From Novosphingobium flavum (GTDB taxonomy: Bacteria; Pseudomonadota; Alphaproteobacteria; Sphingomonadales; Sphingomonadaceae), in assembly GCF_014230315.1 (NCBI RefSeq), contig NZ_JACLAW010000012.1, forward strand, positions 1 through 64,000: DNA of 64,000 nt. The letters are read 5' to 3'. The notes under the pieces were generated by a model. That model was not told the DNA's origin, searched no databases, and was given only the letters and a program-made list of their open reading frames with translations. The position numbers and the translations under genes are program-made. Shown in pieces: positions 1 to 8,296 of this stretch; positions within the stretch are counted from its first letter, which is position 1; each line of letters begins with the position of its first letter.

Positions 1-607
1 CGGCGGGGCGGGCCGGCCGCGGCGCGCTGCGCCGCTGGGCGGTAGCGGACGGCGCGGCAGCGGCGGTGGCCTCCTCGGTCGCCCCGTCGGTGGCAACGTC
101 GGTCGGCAGCGGGGCGGGCGGCAGGGCCACTGGCGGCGGCGCGGCCGTGGCGGTCGGCTCCGGCTGGAGCGGCGGCAGGCTCGCCGCCGGGGCATAGTAG
201 CTGCGCCAGAAGAACAGCCCTACGGCGAAGACGATGAGGGCGGCCAGGGCGGCCAGCCAGGCGAAGCGGGCCGAGGGAATCCGCGAGGGATCGCCCGGCT
301 CGAAGGCCTGCGGGACATAGCGGTCGACCGGCTCGCCATAGCCCAGTTCCTGGCGGACGGCGGCGACGTAGGAATCCGCGTCGAGCCCCAGCGCCTTGGC
401 ATAAGTGCGGGTGAAGCCGGTGGCATAGGTGCGCGCCGGAAGGGCCGCGAAATCGCCCGCTTCCATCAGCAGCAACATGCGCGCCGGGATCTTGGTCCGG
501 TCGGCCATCTGGGCAAGCGAAAGATCCGCGCTTTCACGCGCAGCCTTCAGCCTGGGGCCAACGCCCGGGTTTGGCGCAAGCGCCTGCTGATCAAAATCGT
601 CTGCCAT
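1..607 (-). CDS. RodZ-like helix-turn-helix membrane protein, partial
   Basis: At least 202 residues are visible and the C-terminus runs off the left edge. The N-terminus (about residues 15-85) is a Cro/RodZ-type helix-turn-helix (LAQMADRTKIP, then TYATGFTRTYAKALG). It is followed by a single membrane segment (about residues 112-132, rich in Leu/Ala/Phe) and a Pro/Ala-rich linker. That order of cytoplasmic HTH, one membrane span and periplasmic tail is the RodZ/DUF4115 architecture, in which the protein links the MreB cytoskeleton to the wall-elongation machinery. The start ATG at 605-607 precedes a good HTH domain. The gene is read in the same direction as ptsP and lies just downstream of it. 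The cytoskeletal role is known for the family and inferred here. Confidence 0.75.
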   Translation of the reverse strand, partial: MADDFDQQALAPNPGVGPRLKAARESADLSLAQMADRTKIPARMLLLMEAGDFAALPARTYATGFTRTYAKALGLDADSYVAAVRQELGYGEPVDRYVPQAFEPGDPSRIPSARFAWLAALAALIVFAVGLFFWRSYYAPAASLPPLQPEPTATAAPPPVALPPAPLPTDVATDGATEEATAAAAPSATAQRRSAPRPARPA

Positions 608-738
608 TCCGGTCCCGTCGGATATGGATGGAAATGCGCCCCCGCAAGGCGGAAAGACAAGGCGGGCGGCATGAAATTGTCAAGCGCGACGCGCGGAATT
701 ATAACGGGTTAAAGCGACAGTCCGGCCCGGTACGGCGA

Positions 739-3012
739 TCAGTCGCAGTCTATTCCGTGTTCGCAGGCCCAGCGCGTCAGCGCGCTGCGCATGTCGGCGG
801 GCGGATTGGCGAGCCACAGATCCATCTGGGCGGTCAGTTCCGGCAGGTTGACCTTGCGGATCAGTTCCTTGAGCGGCCCGACCGCGACCGGGGTGATCGA
901 CAGGCGGCGGATGCCGAGGCCCATCAGGGCCAGCGCCTCGAGCCGGCGCCCGCCCATCTCGCCGCAAACCGTGACGTCGACCTTGTACCCGGCGACATTG
1001 TTCATCACCCGCTTCAGGAAGCGCAGGATCGATGGGCTGAGCCAGTCGTAACGCTCGGCCAGCTTCGGATTCGAACGATCGGCCGCGAACAGGAACTGGG
1101 TGAGATCGTTGGTGCCGATCGACAGGAACGACAGCTTGGGCGCGAGAATGTCGAGCACCTCGGCCAGGGCCGGGACTTCGAGCATGGCGCCGTAGCGGAT
1201 CGCTTCGGGCAACATCTTCTTTTGGCCCTTGAGCCAGGCCAGTTGCTGGTCGAACACGGCCTTGGCCGCGTCGAACTCCCACGGCTCCGAGACCATCGGG
1301 AACATCACGTTGAGCGTGCGCCCGGCCGATGCCTCGAGCAGCGCCCGGGCCTGGGCCTTCATCAGCCCCCCGCGCTCCAGCGCGACGCGCAGGGCGCGCC
1401 AGCCCATGGCCGGGTTTTCTTCGCCGTGGCCGTCGTCGTGGTTGAGGTAGGGCAGGGCCTTGTCGCCGCCGATGTCGACCGTGCGGAACACCACCGGGCG
1501 ATTGCCGGCGGCCTCCAGCACCTCACGGTAAAGCCGGGTCTGACGTTCGCGCTGGGGCAGGGTGGCCGAGACGAGGAACTGGAACTCGGTGCGGTAGAGC
1601 CCGATGCCGTCGGCCCCGGTGAGGTTGAGCATCGGCACGTCGTCGCGCAGACCGGCGTTGATCATCACCGTGATGCGGGTGCCGTCGGCCGTGATCGGCT
1701 CGACGTCGCGCATGCCGGCCCAGACGGCCTGCCGCTCGCGGTTCTTGGCGAAGCGGGCCTCGAAGGCCTCGGTCAGCGCGGGGGTCGGGCGGATCGTGGC
1801 CGTGCCGGCATCGGCGTCGAGCAGGACCTGGTCCCCCTCGCGCAGGGCCCCGCGCAGGCCGCGCACCCGGCCCAGCACCGGCACGCCCATGGCCCGGGCG
1901 ACGATCACCACGTGCGCGGTGAGCGAGCCTTCCTCGAGGATCACGCCCTTCAGCCGGCGCTTGTCGTATTCCAGAAGCTCGGCGGGGCCGAGGTTGCGGG
2001 CGATCAGGATCGCGTCCTGCCGCAGGCCCTGCGCCGCGGCCGTGCCGAGCTGGCCCGAGACGATCCGCAGCAGGCGGTTGGCCAGGTCCTCCAGGTCGTG
2101 CATCCGGTCTGCCAGCAGCGGATCGTCGATCTGCCGCATCCGCATCCGGGTGCGCTGCTGGACGCGCTCGATCGCCGCCTCGGCGGTGAGGCCGGAATCG
2201 ATCGCCTCGTTGATCCGGCGGGCCCAGCCCTCGTCGTAGGCGAACATCTTGTAGGTCTGGAGCACTTCCTCGTGCTCGCCGCCTACGCCGAATTCGGCCT
2301 GGGCCGCCATGCGCTCGATCTGGTCGCGCATCTTGTCGAAGGCGAGGTAGACCCGCTGGCGCTCGGCCTCGATGTCCTCGGCCACGGTGTGCTCGATCGT
2401 CACGCGCGGCTGGTGGTAGACCGCCTGGCCGATGGCGAGGCCCTTGACCAGGGCAAGGCCGCGCAGCCGCTCAGTCCCGGTCTGGCTGGGGGAGAGGCCC
2501 CAGGCCTCGTCCTCGTCGACAAGGTCGGCGTTGGCGATCAGTTCGGACAGGACCATCGCCACGGTCTGCAGCGCCTCGATCTCCACCTCTTCATAGCGGC
2601 GCGGATCGGCATGCTGGACGCAGAGCACGCCAACGCAGCGCTCGCGCCGCACGATCGGGACGCCGGCGAAGGAATGGTACTTTTCCTCACCCGTTTCGGG
2701 GCGATAGGAGAAGTCCGGATGCGCGGTCGCCTCGGCGAGGTTGAGGGTCTCGGTGTTGCCGGCGATCGTGCCGACCAGACCCTCGCCGATCGCCATGCGG
2801 GTGACGTGGACCGCCTCCTGCGCAAGGCCGCGGGTGGCGAAGAGTTCGAGCGAACCTTCGCGCAGCAGGTAGATCGAACAGACCTCGCTATCGAGGCTCT
2901 TGCCGATCACCTCGACCACGGTGTTGAGCTTGGCCTGCGCGTGGCTGCGCGATGCCATCACCTCGTGCAGGCGGGTCAGGATCTTGCGGGCGGCGGCAAC
3001 GGCATTGAGCAT
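739..3012 (-). CDS. ptsP: Phosphoenolpyruvate-protein phosphotransferase PtsP (nitrogen PTS enzyme I)
   Basis: 757 residues. An N-terminal GAF domain (about 15-165) is followed by the three parts of enzyme I: PEP-utilising N domain (about 180-310), swivelling phosphohistidine domain with LTAHVVIVARAMG (active His about 367), and a PEP-binding TIM barrel with the conserved catalytic Cys in VTVCGEMGG (about 683). The enzyme takes phosphate from PEP and passes it to NPr in the regulatory PTS-Ntr chain, which affects nitrogen, potassium and carbon metabolism; it does not transport sugar. Length and the GAF fusion match the PtsP family. It is transcribed toward the rodZ-like gene, 131 bp away. Family assignment is secure; the regulatory output in this organism is inference. 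Confidence 0.95.
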   Translation of the reverse strand: MLNAVAAARKILTRLHEVMASRSHAQAKLNTVVEVIGKSLDSEVCSIYLLREGSLELFATRGLAQEAVHVTRMAIGEGLVGTIAGNTETLNLAEATAHPDFSYRPETGEEKYHSFAGVPIVRRERCVGVLCVQHADPRRYEEVEIEALQTVAMVLSELIANADLVDEDEAWGLSPSQTGTERLRGLALVKGLAIGQAVYHQPRVTIEHTVAEDIEAERQRVYLAFDKMRDQIERMAAQAEFGVGGEHEEVLQTYKMFAYDEGWARRINEAIDSGLTAEAAIERVQQRTRMRMRQIDDPLLADRMHDLEDLANRLLRIVSGQLGTAAAQGLRQDAILIARNLGPAELLEYDKRRLKGVILEEGSLTAHVVIVARAMGVPVLGRVRGLRGALREGDQVLLDADAGTATIRPTPALTEAFEARFAKNRERQAVWAGMRDVEPITADGTRITVMINAGLRDDVPMLNLTGADGIGLYRTEFQFLVSATLPQRERQTRLYREVLEAAGNRPVVFRTVDIGGDKALPYLNHDDGHGEENPAMGWRALRVALERGGLMKAQARALLEASAGRTLNVMFPMVSEPWEFDAAKAVFDQQLAWLKGQKKMLPEAIRYGAMLEVPALAEVLDILAPKLSFLSIGTNDLTQFLFAADRSNPKLAERYDWLSPSILRFLKRVMNNVAGYKVDVTVCGEMGGRRLEALALMGLGIRRLSITPVAVGPLKELIRKVNLPELTAQMDLWLANPPADMRSALTRWACEHGIDCD

Positions 3013-3107
3013 TATGGTCGGTTATAACAAACCGCGCGGTTTGGGAACGGGCCCTACCGGATTTGCAGCGATTCACCGTGGGGGCCGGCACTACAAGTCC
3101 GCGCCGG

Positions 3108-3143
3108 ACAAAGCAAAGGCGCCCCGCCATGCGGCGGGGCGCC
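3108..3143 (-). terminator. Rho-independent terminator after the small DUF465 gene
   Basis: Two perfect 11-bp arms (3118-3128 and 3133-3143, GGCGCCCCGCC type) enclose a 4-nt loop. Read on the minus strand, the hairpin is followed by a T-rich run (complement of 3108-3117). It lies 21 bp past the stop of the minus-strand gene at 3165, so it fits as its terminator. Confidence 0.7.
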
Positions 3144-3164
3144 CGTGCCTTGCTCAACAAATCC

Positions 3165-3320
3165 TCAATGGAACTGGAGTTCTTCCTTGATACGCAGCTT
3201 GCGCTTCTTGAGCATCTGAATGGCCGACTGATCGGGCGATGGCCGGGACATTTCTTCGGCGATCTGCCTTTCGAGGCCCGCGTGCTTCATTTGCAATGCG
3301 CTGACATGCGTCGATTCCAT
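3165..3320 (-). CDS. DUF465 (YdcH-like) small protein
   Basis: 51 residues, predicted largely helical, ending in the LKKRKLRIKEEL motif typical of the YdcH/DUF465 family of short charged helical hairpins. Function is unknown. Two in-frame ATGs are possible (3326 and 3320). The AGGAGG at about 3328-3333 touches the first but sits about 7 nt from the second, so I chose 3320. It is divergent from a second DUF465 gene at 3558, whose C-terminal half carries a very similar K-K-R-K-L-R motif, which suggests a duplicated pair. A strong hairpin terminator follows. Confidence 0.8.
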   Translation of the reverse strand: MESTHVSALQMKHAGLERQIAEEMSRPSPDQSAIQMLKKRKLRIKEELQFH

Positions 3321-3557
3321 GAGCATTCCTCCTGAGTTTGCCCAACTCTCGCGCCGCCGGAAGATCCTGTCAGGACGGTCCGTTATTGATGCCGACTCGG
3401 ACGTTTGGACCCGAGCAGCGCGATTGTCAGAGAAGCACAATAAGCCTACTTAGCGAAGCGAATACGAACCCGAAGCGGCAGATCCGGCGTTGCGCGCGGC
3501 AAGCGGTGCATCGTCCGGATCGGCCGCTTCGTCGCACAGCGGATCGGACCGGGCCCA

Positions 3558-3755
3558 GTGAACGAAGAGGAAATGCGCAAGCGCCTGGAAATGCTCAGGA
3601 TCGAGCACCGCGATCTCGACGCGGCGATCGATGCGCTGACCATGGCCGGCGGGGGTGACCAACTCCAGGTGGCCCGCCTGAAGAAGCGCAAGCTGCGCCT
3701 GAAGGACCAGATCGCCCTGATCGAGGACTACCTGATTCCCGACATCATCGCCTGA
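3558..3755 (+). CDS. DUF465 (YdcH-like) small protein
   Basis: 65 residues of two charged amphipathic helices with the family motif LKKRKLRLKDQI near residues 41-52. No signal peptide or membrane segment. DUF465 proteins are small conserved proteins without an assigned biochemical role. In this window it precedes rcdA by about 150 bp on the same strand and is divergent from the shorter paralogue at 3165-3320. The start ATG lies in a favourable position, but no strong ribosome site is visible. Confidence 0.8.
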   Translation: MNEEEMRKRLEMLRIEHRDLDAAIDALTMAGGGDQLQVARLKKRKLRLKDQIALIEDYLIPDIIA

Positions 3756-3758
3756 CCC

Positions 3759-3786
3759 GGCGCGGGGCGCGGGGCGCGGGGCGCGG
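3759..3786. repeat. Four tandem copies of a 7-bp GC unit
   Basis: GGCGCGG is repeated four times without mismatch directly after the DUF465 gene and upstream of rcdA. It is a simple microsatellite-like tract, potentially slippage-prone. No function is evident. Confidence 0.8.
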
Positions 3787-3902
3787 CCGGAACCCGCGGC
3801 AGGCGCGGAGCGTTCCAATGCGGCACAGTCCCGAATTGGGCTGGCTGCGGGCGGTAACCCCGGTTGTCTCGGGGGATTCGCCGGGTCTAACTGGGCACTA
3901 CC

Positions 3903-4382
3903 ATGGAGCACACGTCCAACCTCAATCCGCGGATCATCGAGTCGCTCTATGTCGAGGGGCTGATGTTGTCCGACGATGTCCGCGCGGCCTTCGACCTGTC
4001 GCGCCGGCCGGAGCTGGACGGCGAGTGCGGCCGCGAGGACGAAGGGCGGATCGCGCTTTCGTGCGAGGCGCTGCGCACTACCACCCGGATGATGCATGCC
4101 GTGGCCTGGCTGCTCAATCACCGCGCCTACCTCAACGGCGAGATCAGCGCCTTCCAGCTCAAGCGCCACGGGCGGATCGCCGGGGGGCTGCCCGAGGCCG
4201 ATCCCGAACGGCTGGCCCTGCTGGAGCCCGACGTGCGCGAGCTTATCCGCGCGACCGAGCGGTTCTATGCCCGGCTGGTCCGGCTCGATACCGGCTGGCG
4301 CGAGCGCGAGCAGGCCAGCCACGGCGACGCTGTGCCGGCGATCCGGCGGCTACGCGACCGTCTCTCGCGCTCGGTGCACTAA
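3903..4382 (+). CDS. rcdA: RcdA-like cell-cycle adaptor (DUF1465)
   Basis: 159 residues, all-helical, soluble. The pattern near the N-terminus (Y-V-E-G-L-M-L-S-D-D-V-R) and the central helix with MMHAVAWLLNHRAYLNGE match the DUF1465 family, to which Caulobacter RcdA belongs. RcdA is an adaptor that helps ClpXP degrade the cell-cycle regulator CtrA. The C-terminal tail is Arg-rich, as expected for an accessory peptide. It is followed about 70 bp later by an MBL hydrolase gene. Family call is strong; the CtrA role in this organism is inferred from Caulobacter. Confidence 0.8.
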   Translation: MEHTSNLNPRIIESLYVEGLMLSDDVRAAFDLSRRPELDGECGREDEGRIALSCEALRTTTRMMHAVAWLLNHRAYLNGEISAFQLKRHGRIAGGLPEADPERLALLEPDVRELIRATERFYARLVRLDTGWREREQASHGDAVPAIRRLRDRLSRSVH

Positions 4383-4451
4383 CCCTCCCGCGCGGGCGCG
4401 CGGCGCACGGCGCTCGACAGCGGCGCTCATCCTGCCCATATCGCGGGGGCA

Positions 4452-5324
4452 ATGGACCTTCCCGAACAGCCTTGGCCGACCGGCCTTGCCCAGCAGCTCG
4501 AACCCCTCGTGCGGCGCGTGCTCGCGCCCAATCCCTCGCCCTTTACCTATACCGGGACCGAGACCTACATCATCGGCAGCGGCGGTGAACTGGCGGTGAT
4601 CGATCCCGGCCCGAACGACCCCGCCCACATCGCCGCGCTGATGGCGGCCATCCGCCCGGCGCGCGTCACCGCGATTTGCTGCACCCACACGCACCGCGAC
4701 CATTCGCCCGCCGCCGCGCCGCTGAAGGCGCTGACCGGGGCGGAGATCGCCGGCTGCGCGCCGCTGGTGCTCGATGCGCTCGGCCCGCGCGGCGACGTGC
4801 CGTTCGATGCCACCTATGCGCCGGATCGGGTCCTGGTGGACGGCGAGCAGCTGCGCGGGCCGGGCTGGACCCTGACCGCCGTGGCCACGCCGGGCCATAC
4901 CTCGAACCACCTCTGCTTCGCGCTCGAGGAAAGCGGGGCACTGTTTACCGGCGATCACGTCATGGGCTGGTCGACCAGCGTGGTCAGCCCGCCGGACGGG
5001 GACATGGCGGCCTACATGGCCAGCCTCGAGAAGCTGCACGCGCGCGAGGACCGGGTCTATTACCCGGCCCACGGCGACCAGATCGACAAGCCGCGCCAGC
5101 TGGTGCGCGGGATGATCGGCCATCGCCGCCAGCGCGAGCGGCAGATCCTGAAGCTGCTCGGCGCCGGGGAGGGCGAGATCGCGGCCATGGTGCCGCGGAT
5201 GTACAAGGGGCTCGACCGCAAGCTCTGGCCGGCGGCCGGGCAATCGATTCTGGCTCATCTGATCGAACTGCAACAGCGCGGCGTGGTGGTTCGGGACGGG
5301 GATTTCTGGGCACTGGCGAGCTGA
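4452..5324 (+). CDS. MBL-fold metallo-hydrolase (LACTB2/glyoxalase II-like)
   Basis: 290 residues with the full metal-binding set of the metallo-beta-lactamase fold: THTHRDH (about 78-84), TPGHT, GDHVMGW and YPAHGDQ. The C-terminal helical region (R-H-R-Q-R-E-R-Q-I-L) followed by a small winged-helix-like tail resembles LACTB2-type hydrolases and nucleases rather than true glyoxalase II. No signal peptide, so a cytoplasmic enzyme. Substrate is unknown. Confidence 0.8.
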   Translation: MDLPEQPWPTGLAQQLEPLVRRVLAPNPSPFTYTGTETYIIGSGGELAVIDPGPNDPAHIAALMAAIRPARVTAICCTHTHRDHSPAAAPLKALTGAEIAGCAPLVLDALGPRGDVPFDATYAPDRVLVDGEQLRGPGWTLTAVATPGHTSNHLCFALEESGALFTGDHVMGWSTSVVSPPDGDMAAYMASLEKLHAREDRVYYPAHGDQIDKPRQLVRGMIGHRRQRERQILKLLGAGEGEIAAMVPRMYKGLDRKLWPAAGQSILAHLIELQQRGVVVRDGDFWALAS

Positions 5325-5515
5325 CTTCGAACAGGGCCAGGACACCAGCTCCGCTAAGCGGCTGAAACGCCGGGAAGGTGGCTGAAATGCTACCTTTCCG
5401 GGCAGAATAATTGCCCTTTGCAGCGCTAAATTGCTTGTTCGCCGGGGCGGCCGGGTCTATGCTCGAAGCTTCTAAGATCGCAGGTCACACAACGCTCTCT
5501 CACAGGAGACGGACC

Positions 5516-5893
5516 ATGAAGATCGCGCTGCTTTCGCTGGCTCTCCTTGCCGGCATCCCGGGTTCGGCCGCGCTTGCTGCCGAGCCTGACAATCAACCCA
5601 TGACCGTCGAGGGGCAACCCGTCACGGAAGACATGTACGTGCTGCGCATCGCCTATGGCGATCTCAATCTGACCCAGCCGGACCAGGCCAGGGAACTGAA
5701 GAGTCGGGTCAAGGTGGCGATCCGCGGCAATTGCAATGAGCTGTTTCCGATCCTCCCGCACAGCGACAGCTGGACCTGCCAGGCAAAGGCCCAGCGCGTG
5801 GCAGACCCGCAGGTCGTCGCAGCGATCCAGCAGGCGGGTACGCTGGCCAGCGGTACCGGGGCTCCGATCATCTTGCGGTTCGCCCGCAGGTAA
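5516..5893 (+). CDS. UrcA family secreted protein
   Basis: 125 residues with a clear Sec signal peptide (MKIALLSLALLAGIPGSAALAA). The mature part contains the UrcA-type pattern (V-L-R-I-A-Y-G-D-L-N-L, later C-N-E-L and W-T-C-Q-A-K-A) with two cysteines that could form a disulfide. UrcA proteins are short exported proteins common in sphingomonads and Caulobacter, of unknown function. I chose the ATG at 5516 because AGGAG at 5504-5508 sits 7 nt before it. Upstream in-frame ATGs would disrupt the signal peptide. Confidence 0.8.
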   Translation: MKIALLSLALLAGIPGSAALAAEPDNQPMTVEGQPVTEDMYVLRIAYGDLNLTQPDQARELKSRVKVAIRGNCNELFPILPHSDSWTCQAKAQRVADPQVVAAIQQAGTLASGTGAPIILRFARR

Positions 5894-5910
5894 GCGGCAT
5901 CGGTCTCCGT

Positions 5911-5937
5911 ACCCGAGGCGTCAGCCACGCTTCGGGT
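5911..5937 (+). terminator. Possible terminator hairpin after the urcA-like gene
   Basis: ACCCGAGGCG (5911-5920) pairs with CGCTTCGGGT (5928-5937) with one G-T wobble and a 7-nt loop, 18 bp after the stop. There is no T-run, so it may be only a transcript-stabilising hairpin. Confidence 0.35.
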
Positions 5938-6039
5938 GCGGCGACGGTCCGTGGCGGTTCGGCCGCTTGGCTGACCTGCGCAAGTTTCCGGCCGTCACGG
6001 GCCTGACCGAGCTGGCCCGGCCAATGTCGATGCGTTCAT

Positions 6040-6082
6040 TATTGTGAATCCATCACGATGGTTTATTTTACGCTCCACAATA
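6040..6082. promoter_or_regulatory. Nested inverted repeats before the membrane-protein gene
   Basis: TATTGTG (6040-6046) is exactly mirrored by CACAATA (6076-6082). Within it, AATCCATC (6047-6054) and GATGGTTT (6057-6064) form a near-perfect palindrome centred on 6055-6056. The tract is A/T-rich compared with its surroundings and ends 19 bp before the ATG at 6102, so it looks like a promoter with an operator. The regulator is unknown. Confidence 0.4.
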
Positions 6083-6101
6083 CAGGTGGGGAGTATCGGT
6101 G

Positions 6102-6836
6102 ATGGCAACGCTTGCAGAAGGGCAGGGGGCGCAGTCCTACCTGTCCGATCAATCGTTTTTCGTGAAATTGTCATGGGTCATGGCCATCCTGATCTTGTTC
6201 GCCTTTGCGCAGAACGCGGCGCTGGGCCGGGTCGACATTCCCAAGGTGCCCTACTGGGTGCATATTCACGGCCTCGCCATGCTCACCTGGCTTGGCCTGT
6301 TCGTGAATCAGAACCGGCTGGCTGCCTCGGGCAATATCGCGCTGCACCGCAAGCTCGGCTGGGTCAGCGCCTTCGTGGTCTGCCTGATCGTCGGCCTGAC
6401 CAGCCTCGCGGGCGTGCGCGCCGTGGAGCTGCACCGCCAGCCGCCGTTCTTCGATCCCGCCTTCTTCCTGATGCTGACCCAGGTCGGCGCGATCTGTTTC
6501 GGCGGCCTCGTCTTCGCTGCCATCGTCAACCGCCGGGATACCGAGCGGCACCGCCGGCTCATGGCGGGGGCGACCATCATCCTGCTCGATGCCGCGCTCG
6601 GGCGGCTGGTGCCCTTCCCGCTGCTTGGCGGCGAAATGGGCGAATGGGTCACCACCGCGTTGATGATGGTCTTCGTCGCCCTGATCGCGGCGCATGACCG
6701 GCGCACGCTCGGACGGGTTCACCCGGCGACTGTCACGGTCGGCATGGTCGTGATCCTAGCGCACCTCGTGATCGCGCTGGCGGCCCGTTCCGGCCCGGTG
6801 ATCGCGCTGGCGGCGCGTCTGTCCGGCCAGGGGTGA
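6102..6836 (+). CDS. Multi-span membrane protein of unknown function
   Basis: 244 residues with about seven hydrophobic segments (for example W-V-M-A-I-L-I-L-F near residue 27 and V-V-I-L-A-H-L-V-I-A near 220). Several histidines sit at helix ends: W-V-H-I-H-G, A-L-H-R-K-L-G-W and E-R-H-R-R-L-M. Such paired His positions recall haem-binding membrane proteins, but I cannot name a family. A GTG at 6099 is possible; the ATG at 6102 is better placed behind GGTGGGGAG (6085-6093). It stands alone between the urcA-like gene and nadA. Confidence 0.65.
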   Translation: MATLAEGQGAQSYLSDQSFFVKLSWVMAILILFAFAQNAALGRVDIPKVPYWVHIHGLAMLTWLGLFVNQNRLAASGNIALHRKLGWVSAFVVCLIVGLTSLAGVRAVELHRQPPFFDPAFFLMLTQVGAICFGGLVFAAIVNRRDTERHRRLMAGATIILLDAALGRLVPFPLLGGEMGEWVTTALMMVFVALIAAHDRRTLGRVHPATVTVGMVVILAHLVIALAARSGPVIALAARLSGQG

Positions 6837-6907
6837 GCGGAGCCGGCGCGCCGCCGGGCTCAGATTCCGCTTGGGTTTGCCTCGCGCCATACCTATCTGG
6901 GCGCCGG

Positions 6908-6940
6908 AACCGCCTGCCGTTTCAGGCGGCAAAACCGCCT
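6908..6940 (+). promoter_or_regulatory. Mutually exclusive hairpins in the nadA leader
   Basis: CCGCCTG (6910-6916) pairs with CAGGCGG (6923-6929) around a 6-nt loop. The right arm, GGCGG (6925-6929), can instead pair with CCGCC (6935-6939). Only one of the two can form. The structure ends about 15 bp before the nadA ATG and could act as a terminator for the upstream gene or as a translation switch. Confidence 0.35.
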
Positions 6941-6954
6941 TGGGGTAAGCTGCG

Positions 6955-7941
6955 ATGACCGTCCTGACCGAGAACCTCTCCGGCCTCGACCTGCGCGAGG
7001 AAATCAACCGCCTGCGCAAGGAGCGCAACGCGGTCATCCTCGCGCACTATTACCAGAAGCCGGAAATCCAGGACCTGGCCGACTATATCGGCGATTCGCT
7101 CGAACTGTCGAAGAAGGCGGCCGCATCGGACGCCGACGTTATCGCGTTCTGCGGGGTCAAGTTCATGGCCGAGACGGCCAAGATCCTCGCGCCCCAGAAG
7201 ACCGTGATCCTGCCCGATCTCGATGCCGGCTGCAGCCTCGAGGACGCCTGCCCGCCGGAGAAGTTCAAGGCCTTCCGCGAGGCGCACCCCGATCACATCG
7301 CGCTGACCTACATCAACTGCTCGACCGAGGTGAAGGCGCTGTCCGACATCATCGTCACCAGCTCCAGCGCCGAGACGATCCTCCAGCAGATCCCGGCCGA
7401 CCAGAAGATCATCTTCGGGCCCGACCGGCACCTCGGCGGTTATCTCAACCGCAAGTTCGGGCGCGACATGCTGCTCTGGCCGGGGGTCTGCATCGTCCAC
7501 GAGGCATTCAGCGAGACCGAGCTGATCAAGCTCAAGGGGCAGCATCCCGATGCGCCGGTCGCCGCGCACCCGGAATGCCCGCCGCACATCGTCGACCATG
7601 CCGACTATGTCGGCTCGACCAGCGGCATCCTGCAATATGCCAAGACCATGGTGGGCGACACGCTGATCGTGGCGACCGAGCCGCACATCATCCACCAGAT
7701 GCAGCTCGCCCTGCCGGACAAGACCTTCATCGGCGCGCCTGGGGCCGACGGCAACTGCAACTGCAACATCTGCCCCTACATGGCGCTCAACACGCTGGAA
7801 AAGCTCTACCTCGCCCTGCGCGACCTCAAGCCCCAGGTGCATATCGAGGAAGGCTTGCGCCTCCAGGCCAAGAAGAGCCTCGACCGGATGCTGGAAATGG
7901 CCAAAGGCACGGTGGGCCGGGGCGATCTCGGCCGGGCCTGA
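6955..7941 (+). CDS. nadA: Quinolinate synthase
   Basis: 328 residues. Condenses iminoaspartate with dihydroxyacetone phosphate to quinolinate, the first committed product of de novo NAD synthesis. The three pseudo-repeated domains are recognisable: [19 protein letters not shown] at the start, the [10 protein letters not shown] segment, the G-V-C-I-V-H-E-A-F segment and the C-terminal [11 protein letters not shown] motif. These supply the cysteines for the [4Fe-4S] cluster. No nadB or nadC is adjacent. The ATG follows a GGGGTAAG ribosome site by about 7 nt. Confidence 0.95.
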   Translation: MTVLTENLSGLDLREEINRLRKERNAVILAHYYQKPEIQDLADYIGDSLELSKKAAASDADVIAFCGVKFMAETAKILAPQKTVILPDLDAGCSLEDACPPEKFKAFREAHPDHIALTYINCSTEVKALSDIIVTSSSAETILQQIPADQKIIFGPDRHLGGYLNRKFGRDMLLWPGVCIVHEAFSETELIKLKGQHPDAPVAAHPECPPHIVDHADYVGSTSGILQYAKTMVGDTLIVATEPHIIHQMQLALPDKTFIGAPGADGNCNCNICPYMALNTLEKLYLALRDLKPQVHIEEGLRLQAKKSLDRMLEMAKGTVGRGDLGRA

Positions 7942-7945
7942 CGGC

Positions 7946-8197
7946 TCAGTTGCCGCGCCGGTCCTCGCCCGAGCGGCGGCCGAACGCCGCGCGGCGTGCC
8001 GCCTTGCGGCGATCGCCGCCGTTTCCGACAGCGCCGCGCCGGTCGGCGAAGGTGATCGAAATCAGCTGCTGGCGGCGATCGGCCGTGGCCGGTTCGTCCG
8101 AGCGGCGATCTTCCTCGCGCCGGTCACCATCGCCGAGCAGGCGCCGGTCGGCGTTGCGGCGTTCGATTATCTTGGCAAGCAGATCGCTCAGTACCAT
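7946..8197 (-). CDS. Small charged protein with repeated Asp-Arg-Arg motifs
   Basis: 83 residues. After a short helical start (V-L-S-D-L-L-A-K-I-I-E-R-R-N) it carries seven D-R-R tripeptides at irregular spacing and is highly charged with low complexity. I do not recognise a family. I chose the ATG at 8197 because GGGAG lies about 9 nt upstream; the upstream extension to 8269 reads as non-genic. It is convergent with nadA, 4 bp apart. The gene could be questioned as a chance ORF, but the ribosome site and ordered motif favour a real protein. Confidence 0.5.
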   Translation of the reverse strand: MVLSDLLAKIIERRNADRRLLGDGDRREEDRRSDEPATADRRQQLISITFADRRGAVGNGGDRRKAARRAAFGRRSGEDRRGN

Positions 8198-8296
8198 GGG
8201 CGTACTCCCGTGGTGAGGGTCCCGGAGCGACTCGTGCCCGCGCGGACCTGACGCAAAACCTGGGCGCAAGAGGTTAATGTCGCGTAAAGATCGCGC

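Noticed and set aside
571..3027. 818-residue open frame on the plus strand opposite ptsP
   Set aside because: It is a GC-rich antisense shadow. Its product is Asp/His/Gln/Arg-rich without domains, while the minus strand encodes a complete enzyme I.
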